Below, in pieces: positions 43,994 through 52,573 of a DNA stretch of 64,000 nt (position 1 is its first letter; every line of letters begins with the position of its first letter). Where the stretch lies: assembly GCF_965227725.1 (NCBI RefSeq), contig NZ_CBDDGH010000004.1:434001-498000 (forward strand), read 5' to 3'. Source of the stretch: Shimia sp965227725. Lineage in GTDB: Bacteria; Pseudomonadota; Alphaproteobacteria; Rhodobacterales; Rhodobacteraceae. The translations under genes were made by a program, and so were the position numbers. Below the pieces are notes generated by a model, which was given only the letters and a program-made list of their open reading frames with translations, searched no databases and was not told the origin of the DNA.

Positions 43994-45368
43994 TCCACAT
44001 CGCGCATTTCCGATCGATGGTCTTGCGGGAAATCCCCAATCGCCGTGCGGCCTCCGCACGATTGCCGTCGCAGGCTGCCAGCACCGTCAGAATATGCCGA
44101 CGCTCCACCGCCGCGAGGCTGTCCACCGCCGCAACCTCTTCTTCGGCGCCGTTGGCTGCGAACTCCGCCGGCCATTCGCCCACAATCAGCGACCGCTCAA
44201 TCAGGTTACGCAACTCGCGCACGTTCCCCGGCCAGTCATACCGCGCCAGGTTCAAAAGCACCCCCTCAGACAGGGTCAGGGGCGGCACGCCAAGTGACTT
44301 TGAGATCTGCTGCAAGAACATCAAAGCCAGCTCTTTCAAATCCCCCTCGCGGTTTTGCAAAGGTGGCATCTGAATATTCAGCACATTGATGCGGTGATAC
44401 AGGTCTTCTCTCAGGCGCCCATCTTTGACCGCCGCTTCAAGATCGGCGTTGGTGGCAAAGAGAAACCGTAGGTCCAGCGGCACTTCCCGCGAGGAGCCAA
44501 CAGGCCGGATTTTCTGATGCTCCACCACACGCAGCAGTGCCGCCTGCACCGGAAGCGGCAGTTCCACGATTTCATCGAGGTAGAGCGTGCCGCCATTGGC
44601 GTTCATGAACACACCATCATGACGCACCGTTCGCCCGCCTGCGTCCTGCCGGATGTGACCAAAAAGCTCGTGCTCAATCATGTCACCGGCAATGGTCGCG
44701 CAATTGATTGGCACAAAAGGTTTGTCGGCGCGCGGCGACATCATGTGCAAGGCACGTGCGGCAACCTCTTTACCCGTGCCGGTATCCCCCGTCAGCAAGA
44801 CCGGCGTTGGCAAAGGCGCGGCACGGGCCATCGTGGAGCGTATGGTCTCAATCTGCGGCGAACTGCCAAGCAGGCGCGCACGCACATGCTCGTTGCCCGC
44901 AGCAAGCTCATACTTCAGCAGGTAATTCTCCCGCCGCAGGTTCACCCGATCCACACAGCGTGCCACCGCGTTCAAAATCTGGTTGGAGCGGAAAGGCTTC
45001 AAAACAAAGTCGACGGCCCCCGCGCGCATCGCTTCAATCGCGGTGTCCATATCTGCAAATGCGGTGATCAAAATGGTGTCAGCAAAGAACCCAAGCTTGC
45101 GCTGCTCGCTCAGCCACTCAAGCCCCGAGGTTCCGGGCATCACATTATCAAGAATGACGATGTCAAAATGGTTCTGATCCAACAGGCGGCTAGCCACATC
45201 CGTATTGGCCGCCTGCTCTATGCGTCCGACCACCGGGTCGAGAATTTTGACGATGAAGTTGCGGATGCCCGGCTCGTCATCCACCACCAGCACCGAAGCT
45301 GTCGACAGGCCAATGCCAAATTCAGAAGGACGTTTGGTTTGCGCAGACGCACGGTCTATTTGGTTCAT
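43986..45368 (-). CDS. NtrC-family response regulator lacking the GAFTGA loop
   Basis: The protein has 460 residues. The receiver domain has D74 as phosphorylation site, an acidic pocket at D30-D31 and K124. The AAA+ domain has Walker A GDTGTGKE (194-201), Walker B GGTLYLDE and the NVRELRNLIERS sensor region. A Fis-type helix-turn-helix ends the protein (RAEAARRLGISRKTIDRK). The loop that contacts sigma-54 is replaced: after ELFGH the sequence aligned to GAFTGA reads QDAGGR. Proteins of this kind, such as Rhodobacter capsulatus NtrC, work with the housekeeping sigma factor instead. It lies four bases after a 41-codon gene and couples to the kinase gene. Confidence 0.9.
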   Translation of the reverse strand: MNQIDRASAQTKRPSEFGIGLSTASVLVVDDEPGIRNFIVKILDPVVGRIEQAANTDVASRLLDQNHFDIVILDNVMPGTSGLEWLSEQRKLGFFADTILITAFADMDTAIEAMRAGAVDFVLKPFRSNQILNAVARCVDRVNLRRENYLLKYELAAGNEHVRARLLGSSPQIETIRSTMARAAPLPTPVLLTGDTGTGKEVAARALHMMSPRADKPFVPINCATIAGDMIEHELFGHIRQDAGGRTVRHDGVFMNANGGTLYLDEIVELPLPVQAALLRVVEHQKIRPVGSSREVPLDLRFLFATNADLEAAVKDGRLREDLYHRINVLNIQMPPLQNREGDLKELALMFLQQISKSLGVPPLTLSEGVLLNLARYDWPGNVRELRNLIERSLIVGEWPAEFAANGAEEEVAAVDSLAAVERRHILTVLAACDGNRAEAARRLGISRKTIDRKCAMWND

Positions 45369-45372
45369 GTGG

Positions 45373-45498
45373 TCAATCCAACCTTACGGCTGTTCCACTG
45401 GCAACATCACTGGCAGAAAACCCGATGGCATGCAGCCCGTAGTAGGCGCCCACGGAAATGGCAGCCACAGCTGCGCAGGCCAGGAAAAACACTCTCAT
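45373..45498 (-). CDS. 41-residue single-span membrane peptide
   Basis: The ATG at 45498 is preceded by GAGGA at the correct distance, and that ribosome site lies inside the last codons and stop of the WD40-cytochrome gene. Translation is therefore probably coupled. The product begins MRVFFLACAAVAAISVGAYY, a single hydrophobic helix, followed by a short polar tail ending in TAVRLD. It ends four bases before the response regulator start, filling what would otherwise be a gap in the operon. I recall similar tiny proteins ending in VRLD in other Rhodobacteraceae, but cannot search. Function unknown. Confidence 0.68.
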   Translation of the reverse strand: MRVFFLACAAVAAISVGAYYGLHAIGFSASDVASGTAVRLD

Positions 45499-45502
45499 AT
45501 CT

Positions 45503-46798
45503 TTAGTCCTCAAAGTCGCTGTAAAGGCGCAGATAGGCGATCAAATCTGCGCGGTCTTCGGCGCGGGTGATGCGTTGAACCGGCATTTTGGTTCCCGCAA
45601 TATACACGTCCGGCCCCAAATCAAAAAGCGCATCAATGGTTTGGCTTGTCCAAATCACATCAGATGTCAGCAAGGTGTCGGAGTAGCTGTAGTCAGAAAC
45701 CGTGCCCGCTTCGCGTCCAAAAACATCCTTGAGCGTCGGCCCTGCCCGTCTGGCACTGTCTCCGGTCAGCGTATGACAAATGGAGCATTTGCGCTGAAAC
45801 TGGCGCTCGCCATTGGAGGCACTGTCGTTGCCGTTCAAAAACGCACGGCCTTCCGCCACCATCCGGGGGGTGTCATCCGGATCAGACAGCGGCCAGCTGA
45901 ACATCGCCTCATCCAACCCACCCGCATGAATATTTTCCCCATCAGCCGAAAAAGCCAACGCCCAGATCGGCCCGCGATGGGTGGCCCTGATGTCATTGGC
46001 AATCGACCAATCCTCAGTGTTCAGCATCAGAATATAACCTTCGCCGTCGCCCACAGCGAGATGACGGCCATCCCGACTGCTGGTCATGGCCAATATCGGC
46101 CGCCGCTCTAGCGTGATGTCCTTGATCAGCTCCGCAGTGTCAGGGGTGACAATTTTTGTGACACCGTCCACGGCGCCAAAAGCCAGCCAACCAAGATCTT
46201 CGCGCAAAACCAAAGTGTTCACGCCAAACCCATTGGTCAGGAAAAGTTGCCTCAAATCGCCAGTCGCGGTGTCATAGAGACGGATTTTGCCATCTGCAGA
46301 GGCAGAAAACAGCGCAGCACCGTCCTGTGCAAAGGCAACGTCATTCACATTGCTGTCCACCTGAATAGATCGTGACGCACCACCGCTCAGCGGCCAGATG
46401 CCAACCGTCCCATCCCAGCTGGCGCTTGCCACACTGCCCCCATCAGGTGCCACCCGCAGCGCCATTACCTTGCCCTTATGCTGCCCAAGGAGCTGTGACG
46501 TTCCAGCACTCAGATCCCACAGACGCACGGCAAAATCATCCCCGGCGGAAACCGCCAGAGTGTCAGTCACAAACACCACCGAGTTGACCGCTGCCTCATG
46601 CCCTTCCAGCCACAGCGGTTCCTGATCTCTCCAAAAACCAAGGGAATTGTCGAAACTTGCGGTCAGGATCTGACGGCCGTCCGGAGAGACCGCGATGCCT
46701 TTAATCGGGCCTCCGTGGCCAGTCAGTTGAAAGAACTCCCCAGCCACCGCACCGGTGGCCCAACCCAGGAAACCAAGAAACAGCGCGACAGCCCGCAT
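45503..46798 (-). CDS. secreted WD40-repeat protein fused to a c-type cytochrome domain
   Basis: This 431-residue protein has a signal peptide (MRAVALFLGFLGWATGAVAG). About six or seven WD40-like blades span residues 22-305, with repeated SPDGRQILTASFDN, DDFAVRLWDL and ASADGKIRLYD. A C-terminal class I cytochrome c domain has CSICH at 338-342 and a likely axial methionine in AGTKMPV near 404. It would be a periplasmic electron carrier with a beta-propeller docking surface. Encoded two bases downstream of the formate dehydrogenase cytochrome b gene, it may take electrons from that complex or tether a partner. The combination of propeller and heme in one chain is uncommon. Confidence 0.86.
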   Translation of the reverse strand: MRAVALFLGFLGWATGAVAGEFFQLTGHGGPIKGIAVSPDGRQILTASFDNSLGFWRDQEPLWLEGHEAAVNSVVFVTDTLAVSAGDDFAVRLWDLSAGTSQLLGQHKGKVMALRVAPDGGSVASASWDGTVGIWPLSGGASRSIQVDSNVNDVAFAQDGAALFSASADGKIRLYDTATGDLRQLFLTNGFGVNTLVLREDLGWLAFGAVDGVTKIVTPDTAELIKDITLERRPILAMTSSRDGRHLAVGDGEGYILMLNTEDWSIANDIRATHRGPIWALAFSADGENIHAGGLDEAMFSWPLSDPDDTPRMVAEGRAFLNGNDSASNGERQFQRKCSICHTLTGDSARRAGPTLKDVFGREAGTVSDYSYSDTLLTSDVIWTSQTIDALFDLGPDVYIAGTKMPVQRITRAEDRADLIAYLRLYSDFED

Positions 46799-46800
46799 GA

Positions 46801-47997
46801 TTACTCCGCTGGTGTCGCTCGATCAGCGCCAGATTTTGCCTGCGCTTTGGCAAGCTCCTCCTCATACCAGATTGAATGGTGCTCCTTCGCCCATTGCTCA
46901 TCCACCTCACCGGTCGCCATGGTCTCAATCGCACCTTCCATACCCACAGACCCAAGATAGATGTGCGCCACGATGATGGCGATAAAGACAAAGGCCACGA
47001 TCCCATGCCAGAGCTGGCTGAGTTGCATTTCTTCATAAGGGGAGAGCACTTCCGGCAATGCACCGCCCGTCAGCAGCTGCGGCAGACCAGTCATGTTCAA
47101 AATATTGAACGTCTTGGCAAACATCGGCAGCTCAAACGGGAACAGCAGCGCGAGGCCGGACGCCGAGATCGAAACGCCCAGCACAATCACCGACCAGAAA
47201 ATGATCTTCTGTCCCGCGTTGAATTTCTTGGCAGGCGGATGCACGCCTTTGGAAAACAACCCACCGCCTTTGGCCAGCCACTTGATGTCCGTGCGGTCCG
47301 GAATGTTGTGATGCACCCACATGACAAAGACCATCGCCAGTCCCAGCATAAAGGCCCAAGCGATGTTGTTGTGCCCCCATTTTCCGACCAATGCGATGGT
47401 GGCATAGGCTTCGTGCCCCATCCAGGGCAGGATAAACTTACGACCAGCGATCAGCACAAGTCCGGTGATTCCGAGAACGATGAAGGACACGCCCATCAGC
47501 CAATGGGCAAACCGTTCAATCGCCAAGAAACGGATGATGTTCCGCCCGGTCTTGGCCCCTTCGATCATGATTTTGCCGCGGATCAGCCAAAACAATGCAA
47601 TAACAGCCGTCATGCCGCCCAGCAGATAAAGCCCATAGGTGAGCAGCGGCCCTTCGCGGAACGTCAGCCAGGCCATGCCACTGTCTTGAATAAGCAATGT
47701 GCTAGTCGGTCCGCTGGCCTGCGTGGTGGTGTTGGCACTGCCATAGCGCAATGCACGAAACACTTCGGAATCTGACGCCACGCCGCGCGTGCCCAGCTGG
47801 CCAATCAACGCTTCGACATTGCCCTGCCCGGTCGCATCGCGCCGGAAACTGTCGTCCAGTTTCTCACCACGCTGTCGCGCCATGATATCTTCCAGCGTCT
47901 GAGCGCCGCCCGTTGAACTGCGGTCAGGTGCCGTGTCCTGAGCCAAAGCTGGCCATGCCAACATGAACGAAAGAGCCATCCAGAGAAGCGCGCGCAT
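46801..47997 (-). CDS. formate dehydrogenase gamma subunit (cytochrome b)
   Basis: This 398-residue protein has a signal peptide, a periplasmic segment of about 100 residues, one extra membrane helix near 110-140, and then the four-helix cytochrome b561-type domain of FdnI/FdoI. It has RFLAIERFAHWLMG, NNIAWAFMLGLAMVFVMWVHHN and QLWHGIVAFVFIAIIVAHIY, which supply heme-ligand histidines. It anchors the enzyme and passes electrons to the quinone pool or to a cytochrome c. The ATG at 47997 follows GAGGA; a GTG directly before it is less likely. It lies between the Fe-S subunit gene and the WD40-cytochrome gene. Confidence 0.9.
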   Translation of the reverse strand: MRALLWMALSFMLAWPALAQDTAPDRSSTGGAQTLEDIMARQRGEKLDDSFRRDATGQGNVEALIGQLGTRGVASDSEVFRALRYGSANTTTQASGPTSTLLIQDSGMAWLTFREGPLLTYGLYLLGGMTAVIALFWLIRGKIMIEGAKTGRNIIRFLAIERFAHWLMGVSFIVLGITGLVLIAGRKFILPWMGHEAYATIALVGKWGHNNIAWAFMLGLAMVFVMWVHHNIPDRTDIKWLAKGGGLFSKGVHPPAKKFNAGQKIIFWSVIVLGVSISASGLALLFPFELPMFAKTFNILNMTGLPQLLTGGALPEVLSPYEEMQLSQLWHGIVAFVFIAIIVAHIYLGSVGMEGAIETMATGEVDEQWAKEHHSIWYEEELAKAQAKSGADRATPAE

Positions 47998-48077
47998 CAC
48001 ATCCTCATATCATCTGAAACCATGGGGTCAGGGCTCTGCCCGTAACCGCGCATGAAAGAGTTCCTAGAAACATCAAA

Positions 48078-48103
48078 CCGGCGGCAAGGAAACCCGCCGC
48101 CGG
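48078..48103 (-). other. strong hairpin between Fe-S and cytochrome b subunit genes
   Basis: CCGGCGGC and GCCGCCGG form a perfect eight-base-pair GC stem around a ten-base loop, in the 120-base gap downstream of the Fe-S subunit stop. In the minus-strand transcript it is followed by TTTGATGTTTC, so it might terminate partly, but more likely it stabilises the upstream mRNA segment and tunes subunit ratios. Confidence 0.6.
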
Positions 48104-48117
48104 TGATTTTGACGGTA

Positions 48118-48711
48118 TCAGCCGCCTTTTTGCTCATAGGCGGTGCCCCAGCCCCAAGCGCCGGTGCCAAAACCGCGCGCCACTACGCGTTCGCGGTAAA
48201 TCGCGGAGACAACATCCCCGTCACCCGCCAGAAGGGCTTTGGTTGAACACATCTCCGCGCAGATCGGCAGCTTGCCTTCCGCGATGCGGTTACGGCCATA
48301 TTTGGCGAATTCCGCAGTGGAGTGGTTCTCTTCCGGACCACCTGCACAGAAGGTGCATTTGTCCATCTTGCCACGGCTGCCAAAGTTGCCTGCCTGCGGA
48401 TATTGCGGCGCGCCAAACGGACACGCGTAGAAGCAATAGCCACAGCCAATGCACAGGTCTTTGGAGTGCAGCACCACACCTTCTTCGTTCTGATAGAAGC
48501 AATCCACCGGACAGACCGCCATACAAGGCGCATCTGAACAGTGCATGCATGCCACAGAAATCGAACGTTCACCCGGTGTCCCGTCGTTGATTGTCACAAC
48601 GCGACGCCGGTTGATGCCCCAAGGCACCTCGTGCTCGTTCTTACAGGCCGTCACGCAGGCGTTGCATTCGATGCAGCGTTCCGCGTCGCAGAGAAATTTC
48701 GCTCGTGCCAT
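48118..48711 (-). CDS. fdh3B: formate dehydrogenase FDH3-type iron-sulfur (beta) subunit
   Basis: This 197-residue protein has four cysteine groups for four [4Fe-4S] clusters: CIECNACVTACKNEH near the N-terminus, CMHCSDAPCMAVCPVDC, CIGCGYCFYACPFGAP, and CTFCAGG with the later CAEMC. There is no C-terminal membrane helix, unlike E. coli FdnH/FdoH, which fits the short FDH3 type. It relays electrons from the molybdenum/tungsten site to cytochrome b. AAGGAGG precedes the ATG. It lies 12 bases downstream of the catalytic subunit. Confidence 0.91.
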   Translation of the reverse strand: MARAKFLCDAERCIECNACVTACKNEHEVPWGINRRRVVTINDGTPGERSISVACMHCSDAPCMAVCPVDCFYQNEEGVVLHSKDLCIGCGYCFYACPFGAPQYPQAGNFGSRGKMDKCTFCAGGPEENHSTAEFAKYGRNRIAEGKLPICAEMCSTKALLAGDGDVVSAIYRERVVARGFGTGAWGWGTAYEQKGG

Positions 48712-48723
48712 TTCTCTTCCTCC

Positions 48724-51618
48724 TTATGCTGCCCAGATTTTGCAGAGAGTCGCTTTGGTCTCCTGCATCTGGGTCACGCTGTCATAGCCATAGGTCTGCG
48801 CCGTGTTGGTGGCTTCGCCCAACACATATGGATCGGCCCCTGCCGGATACTTGCTCCGCAGGTCCTCCCCTTCGAAATGGCCCGCAAAGTGGAACGGCAT
48901 GAAGACCACACCTTCGCCGACACGTTCAGTCACCATGGCCATCACTTTGACCTTGGCCCCTTCGGCACCTTCGACCCACACCTGCGCCTGATCACGCACA
49001 CCGAGATTGTTCGCATCACGCGGGTTGATCTCGACAAACATGTCTTGCTGCAGTTCGGCCAGCCACGGGTTGGAACGGGTTTCATCCCCGCCGCCCTCGT
49101 ATTCCACCAGACGACCAGAGGTCAGGATCAGCGGATAGTCCTTGCTGAAGTCCTGTTTCTGGATCGAGGCGTACATGGTTGGCAGACGATAGAATTTCCG
49201 ATCCTCATAGGTCGGATAATCCGCCACCAGGTCACGACGGTTGGTATAGAGCGGCTCGCGGTGCAGCGGGATCGGATCCGGGAAGGTCCAAACCACGGCA
49301 CGGGCTTTCGCGTTACCAAATGGCGCACATTCGTGCTTGATCGCCACCCGCTGGATGCCGCCTGACAGGTCGGTTTTCCAGTTGGTCTTGGGTCCGGCCA
49401 CCGCATCAATCGCAGCACGCTCTTCATCCGTCAGATCGCCATCCCAACCCAGATCCATCAGCATCTGCATTGTGAATTCTGGATAGCCATCCTGAATCTC
49501 GGAATCGAGGCTTGCCACACCTTCGGCCAGAAGGTTGTCACCGTCGCGCTCCACACCAAAGCGGGCGCGGAAGGTCAAACCACCCTCAGAGACACGTTTG
49601 GACATGTCATAGAGGTTTGGCGTGCCCGGGTGCTTCATCTCTGGCGTGCCCCAGCATGGCCACGGCATACCGTAGTAGTCACCGTCAGCCGGACCTCCAT
49701 TCGCTTTCAGCGTGGTGCGGTCAAAGGTGTGCTGGTTTGCCATGTGCAGCTTGATGCGCTCAGGCGACTGACCAGTGTAGCCAATCGTCCACAGACCTGC
49801 GTTGAACTCCCGGGTGATGCTTTCCACATTCGGGGTGTTCTCGTCTTCCATTTCGATGTTGCGGAAGAAACGGTCTGCCCAGCCAAACTTATTGGCAAAG
49901 AGGCCCATGATCTCATGATCCGGCTTGCTCTCAAACAGCGGATCAATGATCTGGTCACGCCATTGCAAAGAGCGGTTGGACGCGGTCGCGGACCCGCGGG
50001 TCTCAAACTGCGTACAGGCCGGCAGAAGATACACGCCATCGGTGCGGTCTTGCATAACAGCAGAAGCGGTTGGGAACGGGTCGACAACGACCAGCATGTC
50101 CAGCTTCTCCATCGCTGTTTTCATTTCCTTACCGCGCGTCTGCGAGTTCGGCGCATGGCCCCAAAGTACCATGGCCCGCACTTTGTCGGGGTTGTCCATG
50201 TTCTCAGGATCTTCCAGCACACCGTCGATCCAGCGCGACACCGGGATACCGGTGAGGTTCTGAAGCGACTTCTCTTTGCCGTCAGCACCTGTGGTGGTCG
50301 CAAACTGGCCTTTCAGCCAATCGCCATCTTCACCCCAGACACGGCCCCAGTGCGCCCATGCGCCTGCGGACAGGCCATAGTAGCCAGGCAGCGTGTGGGA
50401 CAGAACGCCAAGGTCCGTTGCGCCTTGCACGTTGTCGTGGCCACGGAAGATATTGGTGCCACCACCCTCTGTGCCCATGTTGCCCAGCGCCAACTGCAGC
50501 ACACAATACGCACGCGTATTGTTATTGCCGTTGGTGTGCTGCGTGCCACCCATGCACCAGATCACGGTGCCGGGACGGTTGTTCACCATCTGGCGTGCAA
50601 CGCGGCGCAGCTGTTCACCCGGCGCGCCTGTGACGCGTTCAACTTCTTCCGGGTTCCACTTGGCCACTTCTTCCTTGATCTGGTCCATCCCCCAAACACG
50701 GGTGCGGATGAACTCTTTGTCTTCCCAACCGTTTTCGAAGATGTGCCACAGGATGCCCCAAACCAGCGCCACATCGGTGCCGGGACGGAAACGCACATAT
50801 TCATCTGCATGGGCCGCCGTGCGTGTAAAGCGCGGGTCACATACGATCAGCGGCGCGTTGTTGCGCTCTTTTGCGCGCAGCACGTGCAACAGCGAAACCG
50901 GGTGGGCTTCGGCCGGGTTGCCGCCAATGATGAAGATGGCTTTGGAGTTGTGGATGTCGTTGTAGGAGTTGGTCATGGCGCCGTAGCCCCATGTGTTCGC
51001 AACACCTGCAACAGTGGTGGAGTGACAGATACGCGCCTGGTGATCCACGTTGTTGGTGCCCCAATAGGCAGCAAACTTACGGAACAGATAGGCCTGTTCG
51101 TTGTTGTGCTTGGCAGAGCCGAGCCAATAAACGCTGTCCGGGCCGCTTTCTTCGCGGATCTTCATCATGCCGTCGCCGATCTCGTTGATCGCCTGTTCCC
51201 AGCTGATGCGTTTCCACTCACCACCCTCTTTTTTCATCGGATACTTCAGACGGCGTTCGCCATGGGCGTGCTCGCGTACCGAAGCGCCTTTCGCGCAATG
51301 TGCACCAAGGTTGAACGGGCTGTCCCAACCTGGTTCCTGACCGACCCAAACGCCGCTCTGAACCTCTGCCACAACCGTACAGCCCACAGAGCAGTGGGTG
51401 CAGACGGATTTGACAGTTTCAACGGCAGTGTTTGCGGCGTCTTGGGCTTGCGCCTGAGTGACGGTGCCTCCTGTGGCACCAATTGCTGCCAGCCCGCCAA
51501 TGGCGAGGCCGGATCCGCGCAGGAATGTGCGGCGGTCTACAGCTTTTTCAGCTGCAACAGACAGGATACTTGTCCGCTGGGGGCGTCGCGCAACCCCGTT
51601 GGTCTTTTTCCTAAGCAT
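48724..51618 (-). CDS. formate dehydrogenase catalytic (alpha) subunit, Mo/W-bisPGD, Tat-exported
   Basis: This 964-residue member of the DMSO reductase superfamily has a Tat signal with DRRTFLRGSGLAIGG (twin arginines 29-30). The [4Fe-4S] ligands are C73, C76, C80 and C108. The metal-binding active-site residue is C198 in ARICHSTTV, so this is a cysteine rather than a selenocysteine enzyme. Cofactor-binding stretches MGGTQHTNGNNNTRAY and LTSGRLVEYEGGGDETR are present. It oxidises formate to CO2 in the periplasm. A strong GGGAGG site precedes the ATG. A tungstate importer is encoded 8 kb away, so W rather than Mo may be used. Confidence 0.93.
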   Translation of the reverse strand: MLRKKTNGVARRPQRTSILSVAAEKAVDRRTFLRGSGLAIGGLAAIGATGGTVTQAQAQDAANTAVETVKSVCTHCSVGCTVVAEVQSGVWVGQEPGWDSPFNLGAHCAKGASVREHAHGERRLKYPMKKEGGEWKRISWEQAINEIGDGMMKIREESGPDSVYWLGSAKHNNEQAYLFRKFAAYWGTNNVDHQARICHSTTVAGVANTWGYGAMTNSYNDIHNSKAIFIIGGNPAEAHPVSLLHVLRAKERNNAPLIVCDPRFTRTAAHADEYVRFRPGTDVALVWGILWHIFENGWEDKEFIRTRVWGMDQIKEEVAKWNPEEVERVTGAPGEQLRRVARQMVNNRPGTVIWCMGGTQHTNGNNNTRAYCVLQLALGNMGTEGGGTNIFRGHDNVQGATDLGVLSHTLPGYYGLSAGAWAHWGRVWGEDGDWLKGQFATTTGADGKEKSLQNLTGIPVSRWIDGVLEDPENMDNPDKVRAMVLWGHAPNSQTRGKEMKTAMEKLDMLVVVDPFPTASAVMQDRTDGVYLLPACTQFETRGSATASNRSLQWRDQIIDPLFESKPDHEIMGLFANKFGWADRFFRNIEMEDENTPNVESITREFNAGLWTIGYTGQSPERIKLHMANQHTFDRTTLKANGGPADGDYYGMPWPCWGTPEMKHPGTPNLYDMSKRVSEGGLTFRARFGVERDGDNLLAEGVASLDSEIQDGYPEFTMQMLMDLGWDGDLTDEERAAIDAVAGPKTNWKTDLSGGIQRVAIKHECAPFGNAKARAVVWTFPDPIPLHREPLYTNRRDLVADYPTYEDRKFYRLPTMYASIQKQDFSKDYPLILTSGRLVEYEGGGDETRSNPWLAELQQDMFVEINPRDANNLGVRDQAQVWVEGAEGAKVKVMAMVTERVGEGVVFMPFHFAGHFEGEDLRSKYPAGADPYVLGEATNTAQTYGYDSVTQMQETKATLCKIWAA

Positions 51619-51670
51619 AGTTTCCTCCCTTGCTGTCCCTTAACGGGAACTTGCTAGGTAACTCTCTGAT

Positions 51671-51705
51671 CCCGACCGGTGGGCGTCACGCAACCGGTGG
51701 TCGGG
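51671..51705 (-). other. stem-loop upstream of the catalytic subunit gene
   Basis: CCCGACC at 51671 pairs with GGTCGGG ending at 51705. The adjoining GGT and ACC extend the stem across a three-base bulge, with a loop of about twelve bases. It lies in the 105-base gap between the small Tat protein and the catalytic subunit gene, with no T run after it on the minus strand. It looks like an mRNA processing or stability element rather than a terminator. Confidence 0.55.
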
Positions 51706-51723
51706 GGCGGGGATAACGTCCGA

Positions 51724-51915
51724 TCAGAACCGGGCGCTGTCGAGGTAAGCGCGGGTGTGCGCAGTGTCCTGCATCTTGTCGCTGGACAGGTCAGCCGGTT
51801 GGGCTTCCGCCGTATCAGGCGAAAGGGCCACCACTGCGGCTGCAGCTGGGGCTGCCGTCGTGGCGAGCTTCAGAAAATCGCGCCGGCTGGCGCCTTTTTC
51901 CTCTGGCTGGCTCAT
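51724..51915 (-). CDS. small twin-arginine-signal protein of the formate dehydrogenase operon
   Basis: This 63-residue protein has a Tat signal, ASRRDFLKLATTAAPAAAAVV (about residues 10-30), and a short acidic mature tail. The start at 51915 (MSQPEEKG) is preceded by AAGGAG at ideal spacing; an ATG at 51933 lies upstream of this ribosome site. Small Tat proteins of this kind regularly precede FDH3-type catalytic subunits in proteobacteria. The mature part is too short to be an enzyme, so it may assist export or assembly of the large subunit. Confidence 0.78.
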   Translation of the reverse strand: MSQPEEKGASRRDFLKLATTAAPAAAAVVALSPDTAEAQPADLSSDKMQDTAHTRAYLDSARF

Positions 51916-51964
51916 GGTCTGCTCCTTCTTCATGTCGGTTGGGGCCCGACGTTTCGTTTTGCGC

Positions 51965-52573
51965 TTACTCCGCCCCCATGCGGAACGCTTGTGTCTCAAT
52001 TTCAAGGAAGGCTTTGCCCACGGTGCCAACAGGGGCGTAAAACACCGAGTTCTGAGCCCCCTCCAAATCTGTGAAGAAGTGCTCGGCCCACGGGGCGATG
52101 TGGGTGAAATAGAAATCCTTCTGACGTGTCAGCGGCGTCGGTTCGCCAAAACGTCCACGGATCATCCCCGCCATCATCTCCAGCAGGCTCGCGATGTTGT
52201 CCTCCGGCTCATACACATTGGGCGCGCGTGTGATACGCAGCCCCGCCATGTCGGCCCGCAGGGTGGCAAGCGGTTTTTCGTTAAGAAACCCGGTGAGATA
52301 ATAAGACGCAAAAGGCATCAATTCGCCACGCCCAAGGCCAATGAACAGCGCATTGAACTCGCGCTCAACTGCCGGCTCTTTCATGGCCTTGGCAACACGC
52401 GCCAACGTGCTGATCGCCTGACCAAGCGCGCTGTCGTCACCGCCCAGACTGCTTGCGCGCTGCAAAAGCCCGCTGTCCGGCGGGTTCGCCAAAAGCGCCG
52501 CCAGAAAATCATATAGATCCGCCCGCAGCAGATCCTCCTCGGCAATCACGATGTCTTTGACGACGTCACTCAT
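51965..52573 (-). CDS. TorD/DmsD-family molybdoenzyme chaperone
   Basis: This 202-residue all-helical protein has the TorD-family pattern: RADLYDFLAALLANPPDSGLL near the N-terminus, MPFASYYLTGFLNEKPLATLRADM in the middle, and EPEDNIASLLEMMAGMI followed by FFTDLEGA near the end. The E-P-E-D-N motif is the hallmark of the family. It binds the Tat signal of the catalytic subunit in the cytoplasm and holds it until the bisPGD cofactor is inserted. It overlaps the DUF3306 gene by four bases. Confidence 0.86.
   Translation of the reverse strand: MSDVVKDIVIAEEDLLRADLYDFLAALLANPPDSGLLQRASSLGGDDSALGQAISTLARVAKAMKEPAVEREFNALFIGLGRGELMPFASYYLTGFLNEKPLATLRADMAGLRITRAPNVYEPEDNIASLLEMMAGMIRGRFGEPTPLTRQKDFYFTHIAPWAEHFFTDLEGAQNSVFYAPVGTVGKAFLEIETQAFRMGAE

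Noticed and set aside
48724..51618. Possible selenocysteine formate dehydrogenase
   Set aside because: The metal-ligand position is a cysteine codon (C198) and the frame has no internal UGA.
49630..51657. A 675-codon open frame on the plus strand opposite the formate dehydrogenase catalytic gene
   Set aside because: It is antisense to a perfectly conserved gene and its product is arginine/histidine/cysteine-rich with no domain. GC-biased third positions create such long shadow frames.
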